Of a stretch of 37,493 nt of DNA, positions 16,651 to 25,866 are shown one piece after another (position 1 is the first letter of the stretch; every line of letters begins with the position of its first letter). The translations under genes were made by a program, and so were the position numbers. The stretch is from contig JAHDFS010000018.1 of assembly GCA_020628035.1 (NCBI GenBank), forward strand, positions 1 through 37,493, given 5' to 3'. Below the pieces are notes generated by a model. That model was not told where the DNA came from and searched no databases. It saw only the letters and a program-made list of their open reading frames with translations. Source of the stretch: Rhizobiaceae bacterium (GTDB taxonomy: Bacteria > Pseudomonadota > Alphaproteobacteria > Rhizobiales > Rhizobiaceae).

Positions 16651-18731
16651 GATAAATGCTGTCCTTCAATCACCCACATTGTGGCTGGGAATGCTGATGG
16701 TAGTCTAAAACCTTGCTGCATGAGGCTTTTACCACTCATTTCGAGTGAGCGGTGGCTCAATGCCGTTTTGCCTCGACTTGTTGTTGCTGCATCTTCAGGG
16801 TTTCGCAAGGTAATTTTATAGCGCGCATCGGGATTTAGCCCCGTTAGTCGCGTTGGCTTTGCCAAAATTGCTTCGGCTGGCGTCATTTGTGCCACAAAAG
16901 CCACAAAGCGATCCTTATCCTGTGCAACACAAATTTCACCCAATTGAGAAGGGTCTGCAATATCCAGTCTATGGGTAAATCCAGCATGCATCCATTCGCG
17001 GTTGTCTTTATACCACTGCGTGATGTCTTTGAGCGTTTCAAACTCATCCTCGGTCAGCTCGCGCGGATCCATTTCAAATCCCATATGGCGGCTGGCAGCG
17101 ACATAGCCGCGGAAGGACATGGATAATACACGACCCGATGTGTGGCATTTGCGCGGGCCCACATGCGAACCCACCACATCGGATGGCAACCAGAGCGCTG
17201 CATTATGCTGCATGAGGAAGCGTTCGATTGCATCGTTACTATCTGACAGCCACACGCGTTGGCAATGCTCAAGAACGCCGAAATCAATGCGTCCGCCACC
17301 GGATGCACACGATTCAAACTCAACTTCTGGATTGGCATCGCGCAAGCGCTTGATCAATTCATAAAAGCCAAATGTCTGCGCTGTTAGCTGGAACGGCAAC
17401 ACCCGGTTATGATCCCATTTCACATAGGTGATCGGATGGTTTGATAAAATATCATTGACCGCATCAAAGAGGTAATCGCGCACTTCAGGCAGTGTGAGAT
17501 TAAGCAGCATTTGATGACGCCCAAGCAATTGATCAGGTGCTCCCAACGCCCAGTCAGGATGCGCGCGATAAAGATCACTATCTGGGTTGACCATTTCAGG
17601 CTCAAACCAGATGCCAAACTCCATGCCAAGATCATTAACATGTTCAATCAGCGGCGAAAGACCATCAGGGAATTTGCGTGGATCAACTGTCCAGTCGCCA
17701 AGACCTGAATGATCATCATCTCGAACGCCAAACCAGCCATCATCGAGCACAAAACGCTCAGCACCAAGCGCTGCGGCTCTGTCAGCAATTTCTTTCAGTT
17801 CGCCTAGCTCATGATTAAAATAAACCGCTTCCCAGCAATTATAATGCACCGGGCGCGGGCGCTCTGATGCTTTGAACGGAAGAACATGCGCACGCGCATG
17901 ATGCTGGAAGTTTTTCGCCAAGCCGTTAAAGCCCTGATCAGAATAGGTCACAAACAAAGATGCTGTTTCTTTTTCTGATACAAGTTCACTATGGGCATCA
18001 TTCGCATGGCCAAATTGCACCTGACGCCGACCGTCTGGCAATTGCTCGGTGATCATTTTGCGGCCACCTGACCAGCCATAATGGAAGCCAAAGCAGGCAC
18101 CCATGCTGTTTGTCGTGCCGACTTCAGGGATGATAAGACCCGGGAAGGATTCATGCCCCGTCCGACCAGATGCCGTATCGCGCAATCTTGCACCGGCACT
18201 CCAAGGGTGGTGATTATGCTGAAACTCACCACACCAACGACCGGTAATCTCTATCGTCTCAACTGAATTTTGCGTTGCTGGCAGTACAGGTGTCGAAAGC
18301 CATTCAATAAACATCGGTGTCGCACATTTGGCTGTTGTTTTCAGCTCAAACATATCGCTTTCAATATGCGCAATGAGATCGAAAATCAGCGTAATACCGG
18401 TTTTGGGATCCTTGCATGTGAACTTGATCGCATTGGTTTGCACATCCGCTTTGCGTTCAGTGAAACGCGGAAAGACGTTCTTTCCATCGGTTCCACGGAA
18501 GATACTTCCCAATTGCCCTTGATAAGTGGCGCTAATTTGCGGACTTAAAGATGTCAGTGGCAGATCATCCAGCATGCCACCTAAAATATCACCCTCATTG
18601 CTGAGAGCGATTTGTTCTAGATCTTCATAAATAGGTAAGGCCGAGTCCCAATAGCAAACAAAGGGGAGACTATCTCCCCTTTGAACTAACACTATTGTCT
18701 GACTAGGCGTATCCAAACGCCATGTCTTCAT
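16647..18731 (-). CDS. GH36 alpha-galactosidase
   Basis: The 694-residue enzyme is a family 36 hydrolase. It has an N-terminal beta-sandwich (about 1-290), then a barrel with FVLDDGWFGVRDDD (328-340), the nucleophile Asp440 in YVKWDHNR and the acid/base Asp497 in WLSDSND. There is no signal peptide, so it cleaves melibiose, raffinose-type sugars or other alpha-galactosides after import. I chose ATG 18731 (MKTWRLDTPSQTIVL), one base after the permease stop. A TTG at 18764 is also in frame but would run back into the permease. It overlaps the GH42 gene by four bases. Confidence 0.92.
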   Translation of the reverse strand: MKTWRLDTPSQTIVLVQRGDSLPFVCYWDSALPIYEDLEQIALSNEGDILGGMLDDLPLTSLSPQISATYQGQLGSIFRGTDGKNVFPRFTERKADVQTNAIKFTCKDPKTGITLIFDLIAHIESDMFELKTTAKCATPMFIEWLSTPVLPATQNSVETIEITGRWCGEFQHNHHPWSAGARLRDTASGRTGHESFPGLIIPEVGTTNSMGACFGFHYGWSGGRKMITEQLPDGRRQVQFGHANDAHSELVSEKETASLFVTYSDQGFNGLAKNFQHHARAHVLPFKASERPRPVHYNCWEAVYFNHELGELKEIADRAAALGAERFVLDDGWFGVRDDDHSGLGDWTVDPRKFPDGLSPLIEHVNDLGMEFGIWFEPEMVNPDSDLYRAHPDWALGAPDQLLGRHQMLLNLTLPEVRDYLFDAVNDILSNHPITYVKWDHNRVLPFQLTAQTFGFYELIKRLRDANPEVEFESCASGGGRIDFGVLEHCQRVWLSDSNDAIERFLMQHNAALWLPSDVVGSHVGPRKCHTSGRVLSMSFRGYVAASRHMGFEMDPRELTEDEFETLKDITQWYKDNREWMHAGFTHRLDIADPSQLGEICVAQDKDRFVAFVAQMTPAEAILAKPTRLTGLNPDARYKITLRNPEDAATTSRGKTALSHRSLEMSGKSLMQQGFRLPSAFPATMWVIEGQHLS

Positions 18732-18732
18732 T

Positions 18733-19581
18733 TTACTTAACTGCTCCAAGAGTAAGGCCGGCAATAAAGTGCTTCTGCATTAGGAAGAACATTAGCACAG
18801 GAGGTGCCGCTGCGAGAAGCGATGCCGCCGAAATTAATTGCCATTGTTGTACAAATTCACCGTTTAAAGAGCGAACACCCACGGTGATAGGAAGGCTGGA
18901 TTCATCTTGGATCATAACAGTGGCCCAGAAGAAGTCATTCCAGATAAATGTGAAAATCAGCACTGCAAGCGCAGCAATCGCTGGCTTAACAAGTGGAAGA
19001 ACAACGTGCCAGAAGATGCGGAATTCTCCGACGCCTTCAATGCGCGCAGATTCAATTAAATCATATGGCAGTGCCTTCATAAAGTTACGCATAAACAAGG
19101 TACAAAAACCTGTTTGGAAAGCTGCGTGGAAGAGCACAAGACCAGGAACTGTATTATAGATCTCAAGCGTATTTGAAAGATCAATAACCGGTAGCATAAG
19201 GATCTGGAATGGTACGAAGTTACCCGCAACAAACACAAAGAACAAAGGCAGTGCCCAGCGGAACTTGTATATCGCCAGAGCGTAACCTGTTAGGCACGCA
19301 AGACCAACGGACACAATCACAGTTGGGATGGTGATCACAAAAGTGTTGAGCAAGAAGGTCAATGCATCTGGATGTGTTAAAACTTGTGTGTAGTTTTCAA
19401 CAAAATTGAACTCTGTTGGAATACCAAACACATTACCCGTGTTGATGTCTTTTGACGATCTGATCGATGTCATAAAGATGGCAAGCAACGGAAGTAGCCA
19501 AATGAACAGTGATAAAGGTAGTGCTGTCTTATAAGCGATTTGAAGCTTTGGAGACGATTTTTCAATAGGAGATGGAAACAT
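18733..19581 (-). CDS. Sugar ABC transporter permease, MalG type
   Basis: The 282-residue inner-membrane protein has six hydrophobic helices. The ABC permease EAA loop reads LIESARIEGVGEFRIFWHVV (about residues 195-214), and the end GLTLGAVK is typical of MalG/UgpE-like proteins. It is the second membrane subunit of the galactoside importer. ATG 19581 directly follows the stop of the first permease with no gap, so translation is likely coupled. The GH36 alpha-galactosidase follows after one base. Confidence 0.93.
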   Translation of the reverse strand: MFPSPIEKSSPKLQIAYKTALPLSLFIWLLPLLAIFMTSIRSSKDINTGNVFGIPTEFNFVENYTQVLTHPDALTFLLNTFVITIPTVIVSVGLACLTGYALAIYKFRWALPLFFVFVAGNFVPFQILMLPVIDLSNTLEIYNTVPGLVLFHAAFQTGFCTLFMRNFMKALPYDLIESARIEGVGEFRIFWHVVLPLVKPAIAALAVLIFTFIWNDFFWATVMIQDESSLPITVGVRSLNGEFVQQWQLISAASLLAAAPPVLMFFLMQKHFIAGLTLGAVK

Positions 19582-20769
19582 CTATCTGCCCTCCTTTTCA
19601 TCTTGATACATTCGGAATAGGAAATAGCTGATATAGACCAGCATGATCGCAAACAGCACGGTCGCAATCGCTGAGCCGTAGCCATAGCGTCCAACACCTT
19701 CACCAACGGCTTGGTCAAACATGTAGTAAGCCAACACATTGGTCGAACCAAACGGTCCACCCTGCGTCATGGTCGCAACCATATCAAACGAACGAAGCGC
19801 GCCGATCACGGTTACAACAACCGCTATAAATGTTGCTGGCTTCAATTGTGGAAGGATCACAAAGCGAAGCATGTTCCAGCCTTTGGCATTGTCCAAACGT
19901 GCAGCTTCGATTTGGTCATGGGCCACATTGTTAAGACCGGTCAGATACAAGATCATGCAATAGGCAATCTGAGGCCAAAGACCGGCGGCGATAATGCCAT
20001 AAGTTGCGTAATCTTCGTCACCCAAAATGGAAGGTGGATCGATCGAACATTTCGTTGTCACATTGCCCACGATATTGACCGATTGCTCACAGAAGAAGAA
20101 GCCCCAAGCCTCGGCAACCAATCCAAAGTCTGGATTGTAAGCCCAAGCGAAAATAAGACCCACAACGACTTGTGAAATCACAAATGGGAAGAAGAATAAA
20201 GATTTATAGATGCGGATTCCGCGGACGGTTTGGTTGAGGAATAAAGCCAAACCAAGCCCGATCGGAACCGCCAACATAAACAAGATCAACCAAAGAACGT
20301 TGTTCCACAAGGATGTCCAGAATTTCGGGTCATCCCACAAAACAATGTAATTGTGGAAACCGATCCATTCACCTGTCCAAACGCCATTTACGTCATAAAG
20401 ACCGTCCCAGCGTGTGAAGGAATAAGAGATCGATTGGAAGATCGGAATGATCACATAAATTGAGAAGAACACCAGACCGATGGAAAGAAAAATCCATGGT
20501 GAGAAAGCTATTTTGTTTTTCTTATAAAGCCCAGTATTGATGATCGCGATAAAGCCAGCAACAAGCGCTATGATCAGAAGGCTTATTCTGAACATGAAGG
20601 CTGGTACGCGCGCTTCGGATCTTTTTTCAAATTCAAAAGTCGACATCACATTATCGACATTGATATTGACCATAAAGCCAATTGCGATGAGCACTACAAG
20701 TAGGCTGACCGCGACCAATGGTACATTTGAACTGGTTCTGTTTAGTTGCAACGAAGCGTCTGACGCCAT
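19582..20769 (-). CDS. Sugar ABC transporter permease, MalF type, extended
   Basis: The 395-residue permease has two extra N-terminal hydrophobic helices (about residues 17-38 and 58-82) before the six-helix core, as in MalF. The EAA loop is IEAARLDNAKGWNMLRFVIL. A polar insertion between core helices (about 230-262, FFCEQSVNIVGNV through SILGDEDY) carries two Cys that could form a periplasmic disulfide. GGGAGGGAACC precedes ATG 20769; the frame is open to 20820 but the ribosome site decides. It lies 149 bases after the binding-protein gene, with two hairpins between. Confidence 0.92.
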   Translation of the reverse strand: MASDASLQLNRTSSNVPLVAVSLLVVLIAIGFMVNINVDNVMSTFEFEKRSEARVPAFMFRISLLIIALVAGFIAIINTGLYKKNKIAFSPWIFLSIGLVFFSIYVIIPIFQSISYSFTRWDGLYDVNGVWTGEWIGFHNYIVLWDDPKFWTSLWNNVLWLILFMLAVPIGLGLALFLNQTVRGIRIYKSLFFFPFVISQVVVGLIFAWAYNPDFGLVAEAWGFFFCEQSVNIVGNVTTKCSIDPPSILGDEDYATYGIIAAGLWPQIAYCMILYLTGLNNVAHDQIEAARLDNAKGWNMLRFVILPQLKPATFIAVVVTVIGALRSFDMVATMTQGGPFGSTNVLAYYMFDQAVGEGVGRYGYGSAIATVLFAIMLVYISYFLFRMYQDEKEGR

Positions 20770-20820
20770 GGTTCCCTCCCAAAGACCGGATTGTGGCCTT
20801 AAACTTAATCTGGTGATCAA

Positions 20821-20860
20821 ATTTTATATCGTTAGTCAGAGCTTACTAAGGATATAAAAT
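20821..20860 (-). repeat. Long inverted repeat (hairpin) between binding-protein and permease genes
   Basis: Two 16-base arms, ATTTTATATCGTTAGT (20821-20836) and ACTAAGGATATAAAAT (20845-20860), pair at 15 of 16 positions around an eight-base loop. The transcript could fold into a long AU-rich stem. No T-run follows, so it is not a simple terminator. It may protect the binding-protein mRNA, or the outer ATTTTATATC/GATATAAAAT dyad may be a DNA operator for an internal promoter. Confidence 0.75.
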
Positions 20861-20877
20861 GTGATCCAAGCTGAGGA

Positions 20878-20899
20878 AGGGCCGGCAAAAGCCGACCCT
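20878..20899 (-). terminator. GC-rich stem-loop after the binding-protein gene
   Basis: AGGGCCGGC (20878-20886) pairs with GCCGACCCT (20891-20899), eight of nine pairs plus a G-U, with a four-base loop. It starts 20 bases after the binding-protein stop codon. On the minus strand no U-tract follows, so partial termination or 3'-end protection of the binding-protein message is more likely than full termination. Confidence 0.6.
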
Positions 20900-20918
20900 C
20901 ATTATTGAAACGAGAAGC

Positions 20919-22160
20919 TTACTTGTAAACTTCAGCTTGAACTTTATCCAATTCAGCCAAGATTTCATCAACCTTGCTTGGATCAAGCATGAACTTTTGG
21001 AAGCCTTCCATGCCTGCTTTCGCCATTGCAGCTGGTGCATCGCGGTCGTAGAACTGAGCTAGGCCAGCTGCTGTAGACACAGTTTCGAAACCTTCAACGA
21101 TGAACTTGTCATCTGTGTTGATAGATGCATCAGAGTTTGGCGGCAATTGGCCAAGAGTTTTGTTCCACTCGCCTTGGATGTCTGGCTGCGCGATAAATGC
21201 CAAGAATTTTTTAGCATCTTCTTTGTTTTTCGCATTTGCTGGAATAAAGAACGCATCAGCAGGCGCTTCTTCCGCACGTGCTAGACCAGGTGTGATTTCT
21301 GGGAACTGGAAGAAATCGATTTGCTCATCAGTTAGACCAGCATCTTTATATGCTGATACTGAGAAGTTACCCATGACGTACATTGCAGCATCACCATTGG
21401 CAAATGGTGCAATCGCATCCTGCCATGACATTGTTGCGTGGTTTTTCACAGGTGTACATTTGTCGATTTTTTCAGCCCAGTTCGCAAATGTCGCTTTAAT
21501 ACGATCATCTGTGTACTTGATTTCACCAGCTGTTAGTGCGTTGTGCACTTCGTAGCCGTTTGTACGTAGGTTGATGTAGTCAAACACACCAGCTGCAGTC
21601 CAAAGGAACTTTGTACCGATTGTAAACGGTGTCACACCAGCGTCTTTCAAAGTACCACAAGCTGCAAGTAGCTCGTCCCAAGTTTTTGGCTCAGCAATGT
21701 TTAGCTTATCGAAGATGTCTTTACGGTAGTAAACACCCCACTGGTAATATGAGTATGGAACACCCCATTGCTTACCATCGCGTGACATTGTTGGCTTAAT
21801 TGCGTTGAACTTGCTTGAAAGGTTTGCATCAGACGCCCAAAGGTCTGAGATATCTTCAAATAGACCAGCATCAACAAATGGAGCCATGCGGTTGCCTGGG
21901 TACCATGAAGTGATGTCAGGTGCATCATTTGTCAAAAAGTTACGGATTGCAGATTTGTGAGCTTCACGGTCTGTGTTGTTCACAGTCACGTTGATGTCTG
22001 GGTTTGCAGCTTTAAATGCTTCAACAGCAGCTTCAAATGCAGCTTTTGGCGCAGGATTCAAGTCATCATAGTTGATAACTAGATCACCAGCCATTGCAGC
22101 TGAAGACAACAATGATGTTGCGAACAAACCAGCAAAACCTGATTTTAAAATTGAATTCAT
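20919..22160 (-). CDS. Periplasmic sugar-binding protein of the galactoside ABC importer
   Basis: The 413-residue protein starts with a Sec signal peptide, MNSILKSGFAGLFATSLLSS, ending at AMA before GDLVINYDD. The rest is a family 1 extracellular solute-binding protein (DITSWYPGNRMAPFVDAGLF, WGVPYSYYQWGVYYRK, GDAAMYVMGNFS). GGGAGAGA lies just before ATG 22160; the frame is open to 22181. It captures the sugar for the two permeases encoded downstream, and the ATPase is on the divergent arm. The neighbouring alpha- and beta-galactosidases point to galactosides as ligands; the exact sugar is not visible. Confidence 0.93.
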   Translation of the reverse strand: MNSILKSGFAGLFATSLLSSAAMAGDLVINYDDLNPAPKAAFEAAVEAFKAANPDINVTVNNTDREAHKSAIRNFLTNDAPDITSWYPGNRMAPFVDAGLFEDISDLWASDANLSSKFNAIKPTMSRDGKQWGVPYSYYQWGVYYRKDIFDKLNIAEPKTWDELLAACGTLKDAGVTPFTIGTKFLWTAAGVFDYINLRTNGYEVHNALTAGEIKYTDDRIKATFANWAEKIDKCTPVKNHATMSWQDAIAPFANGDAAMYVMGNFSVSAYKDAGLTDEQIDFFQFPEITPGLARAEEAPADAFFIPANAKNKEDAKKFLAFIAQPDIQGEWNKTLGQLPPNSDASINTDDKFIVEGFETVSTAAGLAQFYDRDAPAAMAKAGMEGFQKFMLDPSKVDEILAELDKVQAEVYK

Positions 22161-22195
22161 TTCTCTCTCCCTTTGTTCCAAATAATGAAACTTAA

Positions 22196-22211
22196 TTTTG
22201 AATATTGAAAA
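22196..22211. promoter_or_regulatory. Possible IclR operator in the divergent galactoside promoter
   Basis: TTTTGAATATTGAAAA (22196-22211) is an imperfect palindrome with one mismatched pair, in the 122-base gap between the binding-protein and IclR genes. Nearby GAAACTTAA and GAAAACTTAA form a direct repeat. IclR-family sites are short AT-rich palindromes, so this is the best candidate here. Confidence 0.4.
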
Positions 22212-22282
22212 CTTAAATCGTTTGCGCTACAGTTGTCAACATCATTTGTTGTGAGCAGGTGAAAAAGGGGAGGGAAATTAGC

Positions 22283-23080
22283 ATGGCTCAAGCCAATGCG
22301 GGAGACGGTACAGTCGGCAAGGCATTAGATGCGCTCGATCAAGTAGCATCCATGGGGCGTCCTGTGCGTTTTGCGGAACTATTGGAAGAGAGTGCTTACC
22401 CAAAAGCAACGCTTTATCGCTTCCTTCAAACCCTTACCAATCAAGGCATGTTATCTTATGATGCGCGCTCGCAGACATATAGTTTAGGCGTGCGTTTGGT
22501 GAGACTTGCTCATGCGGCTTGGCGACAAAGTTCGCTTGCGCCTATTGCGCGACCCTATGTTGAAGAGCTTGCAAGAGAAGTTCAGGCAACAGTGCACTTA
22601 GCGCAGCTTGATGGCGGTCAAGTCTTATATGTCGATAAACAAAATCCATCCAACCCGATTAATATGTATTCCGAATCGGGCAAGGTTGGTCCTGGCTATT
22701 GCACAGGCGTTGGTAAGGCAATGCTAGCTTTTGTTGATGAAGCAACGCTCGAACGCGCCCTAACACAACAAACTTATCACCGACACACTGAAAATACGCT
22801 GTGCAGCCCGCAGGAATTGATGGAGGAATTACGAGAAATTCGTAAGACCGGCATTTCATTTGATCGTGAAGAACACGAAATGAGCATCATTTGTTTGGCG
22901 GTACCAATTCTAAGCTCACAGGACAGGGTATTGGGCGCAATCTCGGTAACAAATTCAACACATAGAACATCGCTTGATGAGTTAAAGAAATTCGCACCAA
23001 TATTAAAAACGTGCGCAAAAAATATCGCGGATACCGCAGAATCGTGGCGTTTTCCCGAACATGATAAACTAGCAAAGTAA
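22283..23080 (+). CDS. IclR-family regulator of the galactoside locus
   Basis: The 265-residue protein has an N-terminal winged helix (about residues 14-75, [25 protein letters not shown]) and an IclR effector domain (about 85-260) with [10 protein letters not shown] and [23 protein letters not shown] 22283 follows AGGGGAGGG; the frame can also start at GTG 22259. It heads the plus-strand operon with the ATPase, dgoK and dgoA and is divergent from the binding protein. It most likely controls both arms in response to galactose or a pathway intermediate. Confidence 0.9.
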   Translation: MAQANAGDGTVGKALDALDQVASMGRPVRFAELLEESAYPKATLYRFLQTLTNQGMLSYDARSQTYSLGVRLVRLAHAAWRQSSLAPIARPYVEELAREVQATVHLAQLDGGQVLYVDKQNPSNPINMYSESGKVGPGYCTGVGKAMLAFVDEATLERALTQQTYHRHTENTLCSPQELMEELREIRKTGISFDREEHEMSIICLAVPILSSQDRVLGAISVTNSTHRTSLDELKKFAPILKTCAKNIADTAESWRFPEHDKLAK

Positions 23081-23090
23081 GGGTAGGACA

Positions 23091-24158
23091 ATGGCAGGTT
23101 TACAGCTCTCTGATATTAAGAAAGCATACGGAAAAGTGGAGGTTATTCATGGGGTTAACCTTGATATAGCCGATGGGGAGTTCGTTGTTTTCGTGGGCCC
23201 TTCAGGTTGTGGTAAATCAACTTTATTGCGCATGATTGCTGGTCTTGAGGAAACCACATCAGGGCAGATTGATATTGGTGATAGAGATGTAACGCATGTC
23301 GATCCGGCCGAGCGCGGAATTGCCATGGTGTTCCAAACTTACGCGCTTTATCCACATATGACGGTGCGTGAAAATATCAGTTTTGGTCTACGCATGAACA
23401 AGGTTCCACAAGACGAGATTGACAAAAAAGTTGCCAAAGCCTCTGAAATTTTGAAGCTCGATCAGTATCTCGAGCGCAAGCCTAAGGCCTTATCTGGTGG
23501 TCAGCGTCAGCGTGTGGCAATTGGGCGTTCCATTGTTCGTGGACCAGAAGTGTTCTTGTTCGATGAGCCGCTATCTAACCTTGATGCAGAGCTTCGTTTG
23601 GAGATGCGTGTGGAAATCGCGCGCTTGCATAAAGAGCTCGGCACTACAATGATTTATGTAACGCACGATCAGGTTGAGGCGATGACACTTGCTGATAAGA
23701 TCGTCGTGCTGCGTGATGGTTTAATCGAGCAAGTCGGTGCGCCACTTGAACTTTATGAAAATCCTGACAATAAATTTGTCGCTGGATTTATCGGATCCCC
23801 TGCCATGAACTTCCTGTCAGGTCAGATCAAAGGTGGTGATATCACGGTCAATGGCTTGCCAAACAGAACCTTTAATTTCGACTTTAAAGAAACACCAGGT
23901 GATGGTGCGATTGAGTTGGGTCTCCGTCCTGAACATATCGAAACCCTTGCTGAGCCCGGGCATTTCACAGTAGATCTTGTCGAGGAACTCGGCGGTGTGT
24001 CATATATCTATCTATCGACTGAGTCGGGCGAAAAAATCATTTCTGAGAAAAGCGGACGCGCCAATGTGAAAAATGGCGACAAAGTCAGCATTCAGTTTGA
24101 TGCATCAGATGTGCTTTATTTTAACGCCGAATCAGGTCAACGTTTATACGGAAAGTAA
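23091..24158 (+). CDS. Sugar ABC transporter ATP-binding protein (MalK/UgpC type)
   Basis: The 355-residue ATPase has Walker [10 protein letters not shown] (36-44), the signature LSGGQRQR (134-141), Walker B FLFDEP (155-160) and the switch His in [12 protein letters not shown]-terminal OB-type regulatory domain (about 235-355) is typical of the MalK/UgpC/MsmK group. It powers the importer whose membrane and periplasmic parts are encoded on the opposite strand. It starts ten bases after the IclR stop codon. Confidence 0.95.
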   Translation: MAGLQLSDIKKAYGKVEVIHGVNLDIADGEFVVFVGPSGCGKSTLLRMIAGLEETTSGQIDIGDRDVTHVDPAERGIAMVFQTYALYPHMTVRENISFGLRMNKVPQDEIDKKVAKASEILKLDQYLERKPKALSGGQRQRVAIGRSIVRGPEVFLFDEPLSNLDAELRLEMRVEIARLHKELGTTMIYVTHDQVEAMTLADKIVVLRDGLIEQVGAPLELYENPDNKFVAGFIGSPAMNFLSGQIKGGDITVNGLPNRTFNFDFKETPGDGAIELGLRPEHIETLAEPGHFTVDLVEELGGVSYIYLSTESGEKIISEKSGRANVKNGDKVSIQFDASDVLYFNAESGQRLYGK

Positions 24159-24194
24159 TCAGTAAGCTTACTCTTGATTTAAGGGGCGATCTTC

Positions 24195-25130
24195 GTGTCG
24201 AACAACAACATCAAAATTTGGATCGCTGTTGATTGGGGAACCAGTAATCTCAGAGTATGGCTCATGTCAGATGGTGACATCCTGGCAATGAAGTCATCTC
24301 CGCAGGGGATGTCTGGTTTGGCGCAAAGTGAATTTGAGCCGGTTTTGATGGAACTCATCTCCGAATGGCTCGATAAATATGCCCTTAATGGACAAATTCA
24401 AGTGATTGCTTGCGGCATGGTTGGTTCACAACAAGGCTGGTGCGAAGCGGGTTATACACCAATCCCAAGCGCACCTTCAGATGTTGCTGTCACAAAACCC
24501 AATGTTGAAGATCCGCGGATTGATGTGTCCATTCTTGCAGGGTTAAGCCAAGCAGAACCAGCTGATGTGATGCGTGGCGAAGAAACGCAGATCGCAGGGT
24601 TCTTTGCCAAGCAATCAGATTTTTCTGGTCTCATCTGTATGCCGGGCACCCATTCGAAATGGGCGTTTTTGGAAAATGGCAACGTTGTTCGGTTTAAAAC
24701 TGTGATGACCGGAGAGATGTATTCGATCATCTCTGACCATTCCGTATTGCGTCAGCTTGTAAACAAAAACGCAAGTGATGCGAACGCCTTTCAAAAGGGT
24801 GTGCTGGAAGGGGCTCAAAATCCTGAATTATTGCTCAGTAACTTATTTTCCATCAGAGCACGCTCGGTGCTTGAGAATGTAAATTCAAATGCATCGGCTG
24901 CACATTTGTCAGGTCTTTTAATCGGGACTGAAATTGCAACCATGAAGAAATTAATGCCCTCCGATACGATTAAACTTTTGGGTTCTGGTGTGCTTTCAGA
25001 GCTCTATGCAGAAGCCTTTGCCGTATTGGGGCAATCAATCACGCCAATGGATGTCACCGAGCTCACGGTGCTTGGACTTCATAAAGCGTGGCAAAATTTG
25101 ACGAAAGAGAAATACCTGAATGTCTCGTAA
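24195..25130 (+). CDS. dgoK: 2-dehydro-3-deoxygalactonokinase
   Basis: The 311-residue kinase phosphorylates 2-keto-3-deoxygalactonate. The N-terminal phosphate loop is AVDWGTSNLRVWLM and the core has IACGMVGSQQGWCEAGY, PGTHSKWAFLENG and LLIGTEIA, all characteristic of DgoK. The start is GTG 24195, preceded by AAGGGGCG. The 3' end overlaps dgoA by 11 bases, indicating translational coupling. It forms the late part of the De Ley-Doudoroff pathway with dgoA. Confidence 0.93.
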   Translation: MSNNNIKIWIAVDWGTSNLRVWLMSDGDILAMKSSPQGMSGLAQSEFEPVLMELISEWLDKYALNGQIQVIACGMVGSQQGWCEAGYTPIPSAPSDVAVTKPNVEDPRIDVSILAGLSQAEPADVMRGEETQIAGFFAKQSDFSGLICMPGTHSKWAFLENGNVVRFKTVMTGEMYSIISDHSVLRQLVNKNASDANAFQKGVLEGAQNPELLLSNLFSIRARSVLENVNSNASAAHLSGLLIGTEIATMKKLMPSDTIKLLGSGVLSELYAEAFAVLGQSITPMDVTELTVLGLHKAWQNLTKEKYLNVS

Positions 25131-25722
25131 TTTGATTGCGATTCTTCGTGGCGTGAAGCCTGAAGAAGTCTTAGAAATCTGCCGTGGTTTGGTGGAAATT
25201 GGTTTCACAAAAATTGAAGTACCGCTGAATTCGCCCAATGCGTATGAGAGCATTTCGATACTTTCAAAAAACTTGCCAGATACCATCATGATTGGTGCTG
25301 GTACTGTGTTAACGGCAGAACAGGTGGATGAGGTTAAAGCCGCTGGGGGGCGCTTAATTGTATCACCTGATTGCAACACATCGGTGATTGATCGCACCGT
25401 TGAACACGGTATGGAAAGTTGGCCAGGTGTGGCAACAGCAACGGAAGCTTTTACAGCTTTGCGCCATGGTGCAACGGGTCTCAAACTGTTTCCAGGGATT
25501 GCGCTTAAGCCGGAAGGTTTGGGTGCACTCAAAGCAGTTTTGCCAAAAGATGTCGCTGTTTATCCAGTTGGCGGGGCAGGGCCATCAAATTTTGCCGAAT
25601 GGGTGAAAGCGGGTGCTGAAGGCTTTGGCATTGGTTCTGCGCTTTATAAGCCAGGCCTAACAGCTGAAGAGGTTAAAGCGCGCGGGCAAGATATTATCGA
25701 TGCGTATGACGCTGTGTTTTAG
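25120..25722 (+). CDS. dgoA: 2-dehydro-3-deoxy-6-phosphogalactonate aldolase
   Basis: The 200-residue class I aldolase of the KDPG/KDPGal family splits 2-keto-3-deoxy-6-phosphogalactonate into pyruvate and glyceraldehyde 3-phosphate. The catalytic Glu33 is in KIEVPLNSP and the Schiff-base Lys122 in GLKLFPG. KIEVPLNSP and the pairing with dgoK favour the galactose-type enzyme over Eda. It starts inside the 3' end of dgoK and ends 20 bases before a strong terminator. DgoD and the lactonase are missing nearby. Confidence 0.93.
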   Translation: MSRNLIAILRGVKPEEVLEICRGLVEIGFTKIEVPLNSPNAYESISILSKNLPDTIMIGAGTVLTAEQVDEVKAAGGRLIVSPDCNTSVIDRTVEHGMESWPGVATATEAFTALRHGATGLKLFPGIALKPEGLGALKAVLPKDVAVYPVGGAGPSNFAEWVKAGAEGFGIGSALYKPGLTAEEVKARGQDIIDAYDAVF

Positions 25723-25742
25723 CGAATAGTAATCGCACAAAT

Positions 25743-25777
25743 AAAAGGGCGCTCTGAGATTCAGAGCGCCCTTTTTT
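25743..25777 (+). terminator. Rho-independent terminator of the galactoside plus-strand operon
   Basis: A perfect 15-bp stem, AAAAGGGCGCTCTGA (25743-25757) with TCAGAGCGCCCTTTT (25761-25775), closes a three-base loop and continues into more T. It ends the IclR-ATPase-dgoK-dgoA operon. The A-run on its left makes it usable on the minus strand too. Confidence 0.95.
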
Positions 25778-25820
25778 GTTTCTTATGCAATTGAGCCAAT
25801 CGTAGGTTTGGCAAACTTGA

Positions 25821-25850
25821 GCGCGTGGTATTGTAGATCAAACCACGCGC
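25821..25850 (-). terminator. Stem-loop after the TRAP transporter operon
   Basis: GCGCGTGGT (25821-25829) pairs perfectly with ACCACGCGC (25842-25850) around a 12-base loop, 17 bases after the stop of the fused TRAP permease gene. The minus-strand sequence that follows has only a weak U content, so it may work together with the 25743 hairpin. Confidence 0.6.
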
Positions 25851-25866
25851 CCAGGATGGTGACTTA

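Noticed and set aside
19711-20175. A 154-codon frame antisense to the MalF-type permease
   Set aside because: Shadow of the conserved permease; the composition is rich in His, Cys and Trp with no domain pattern.
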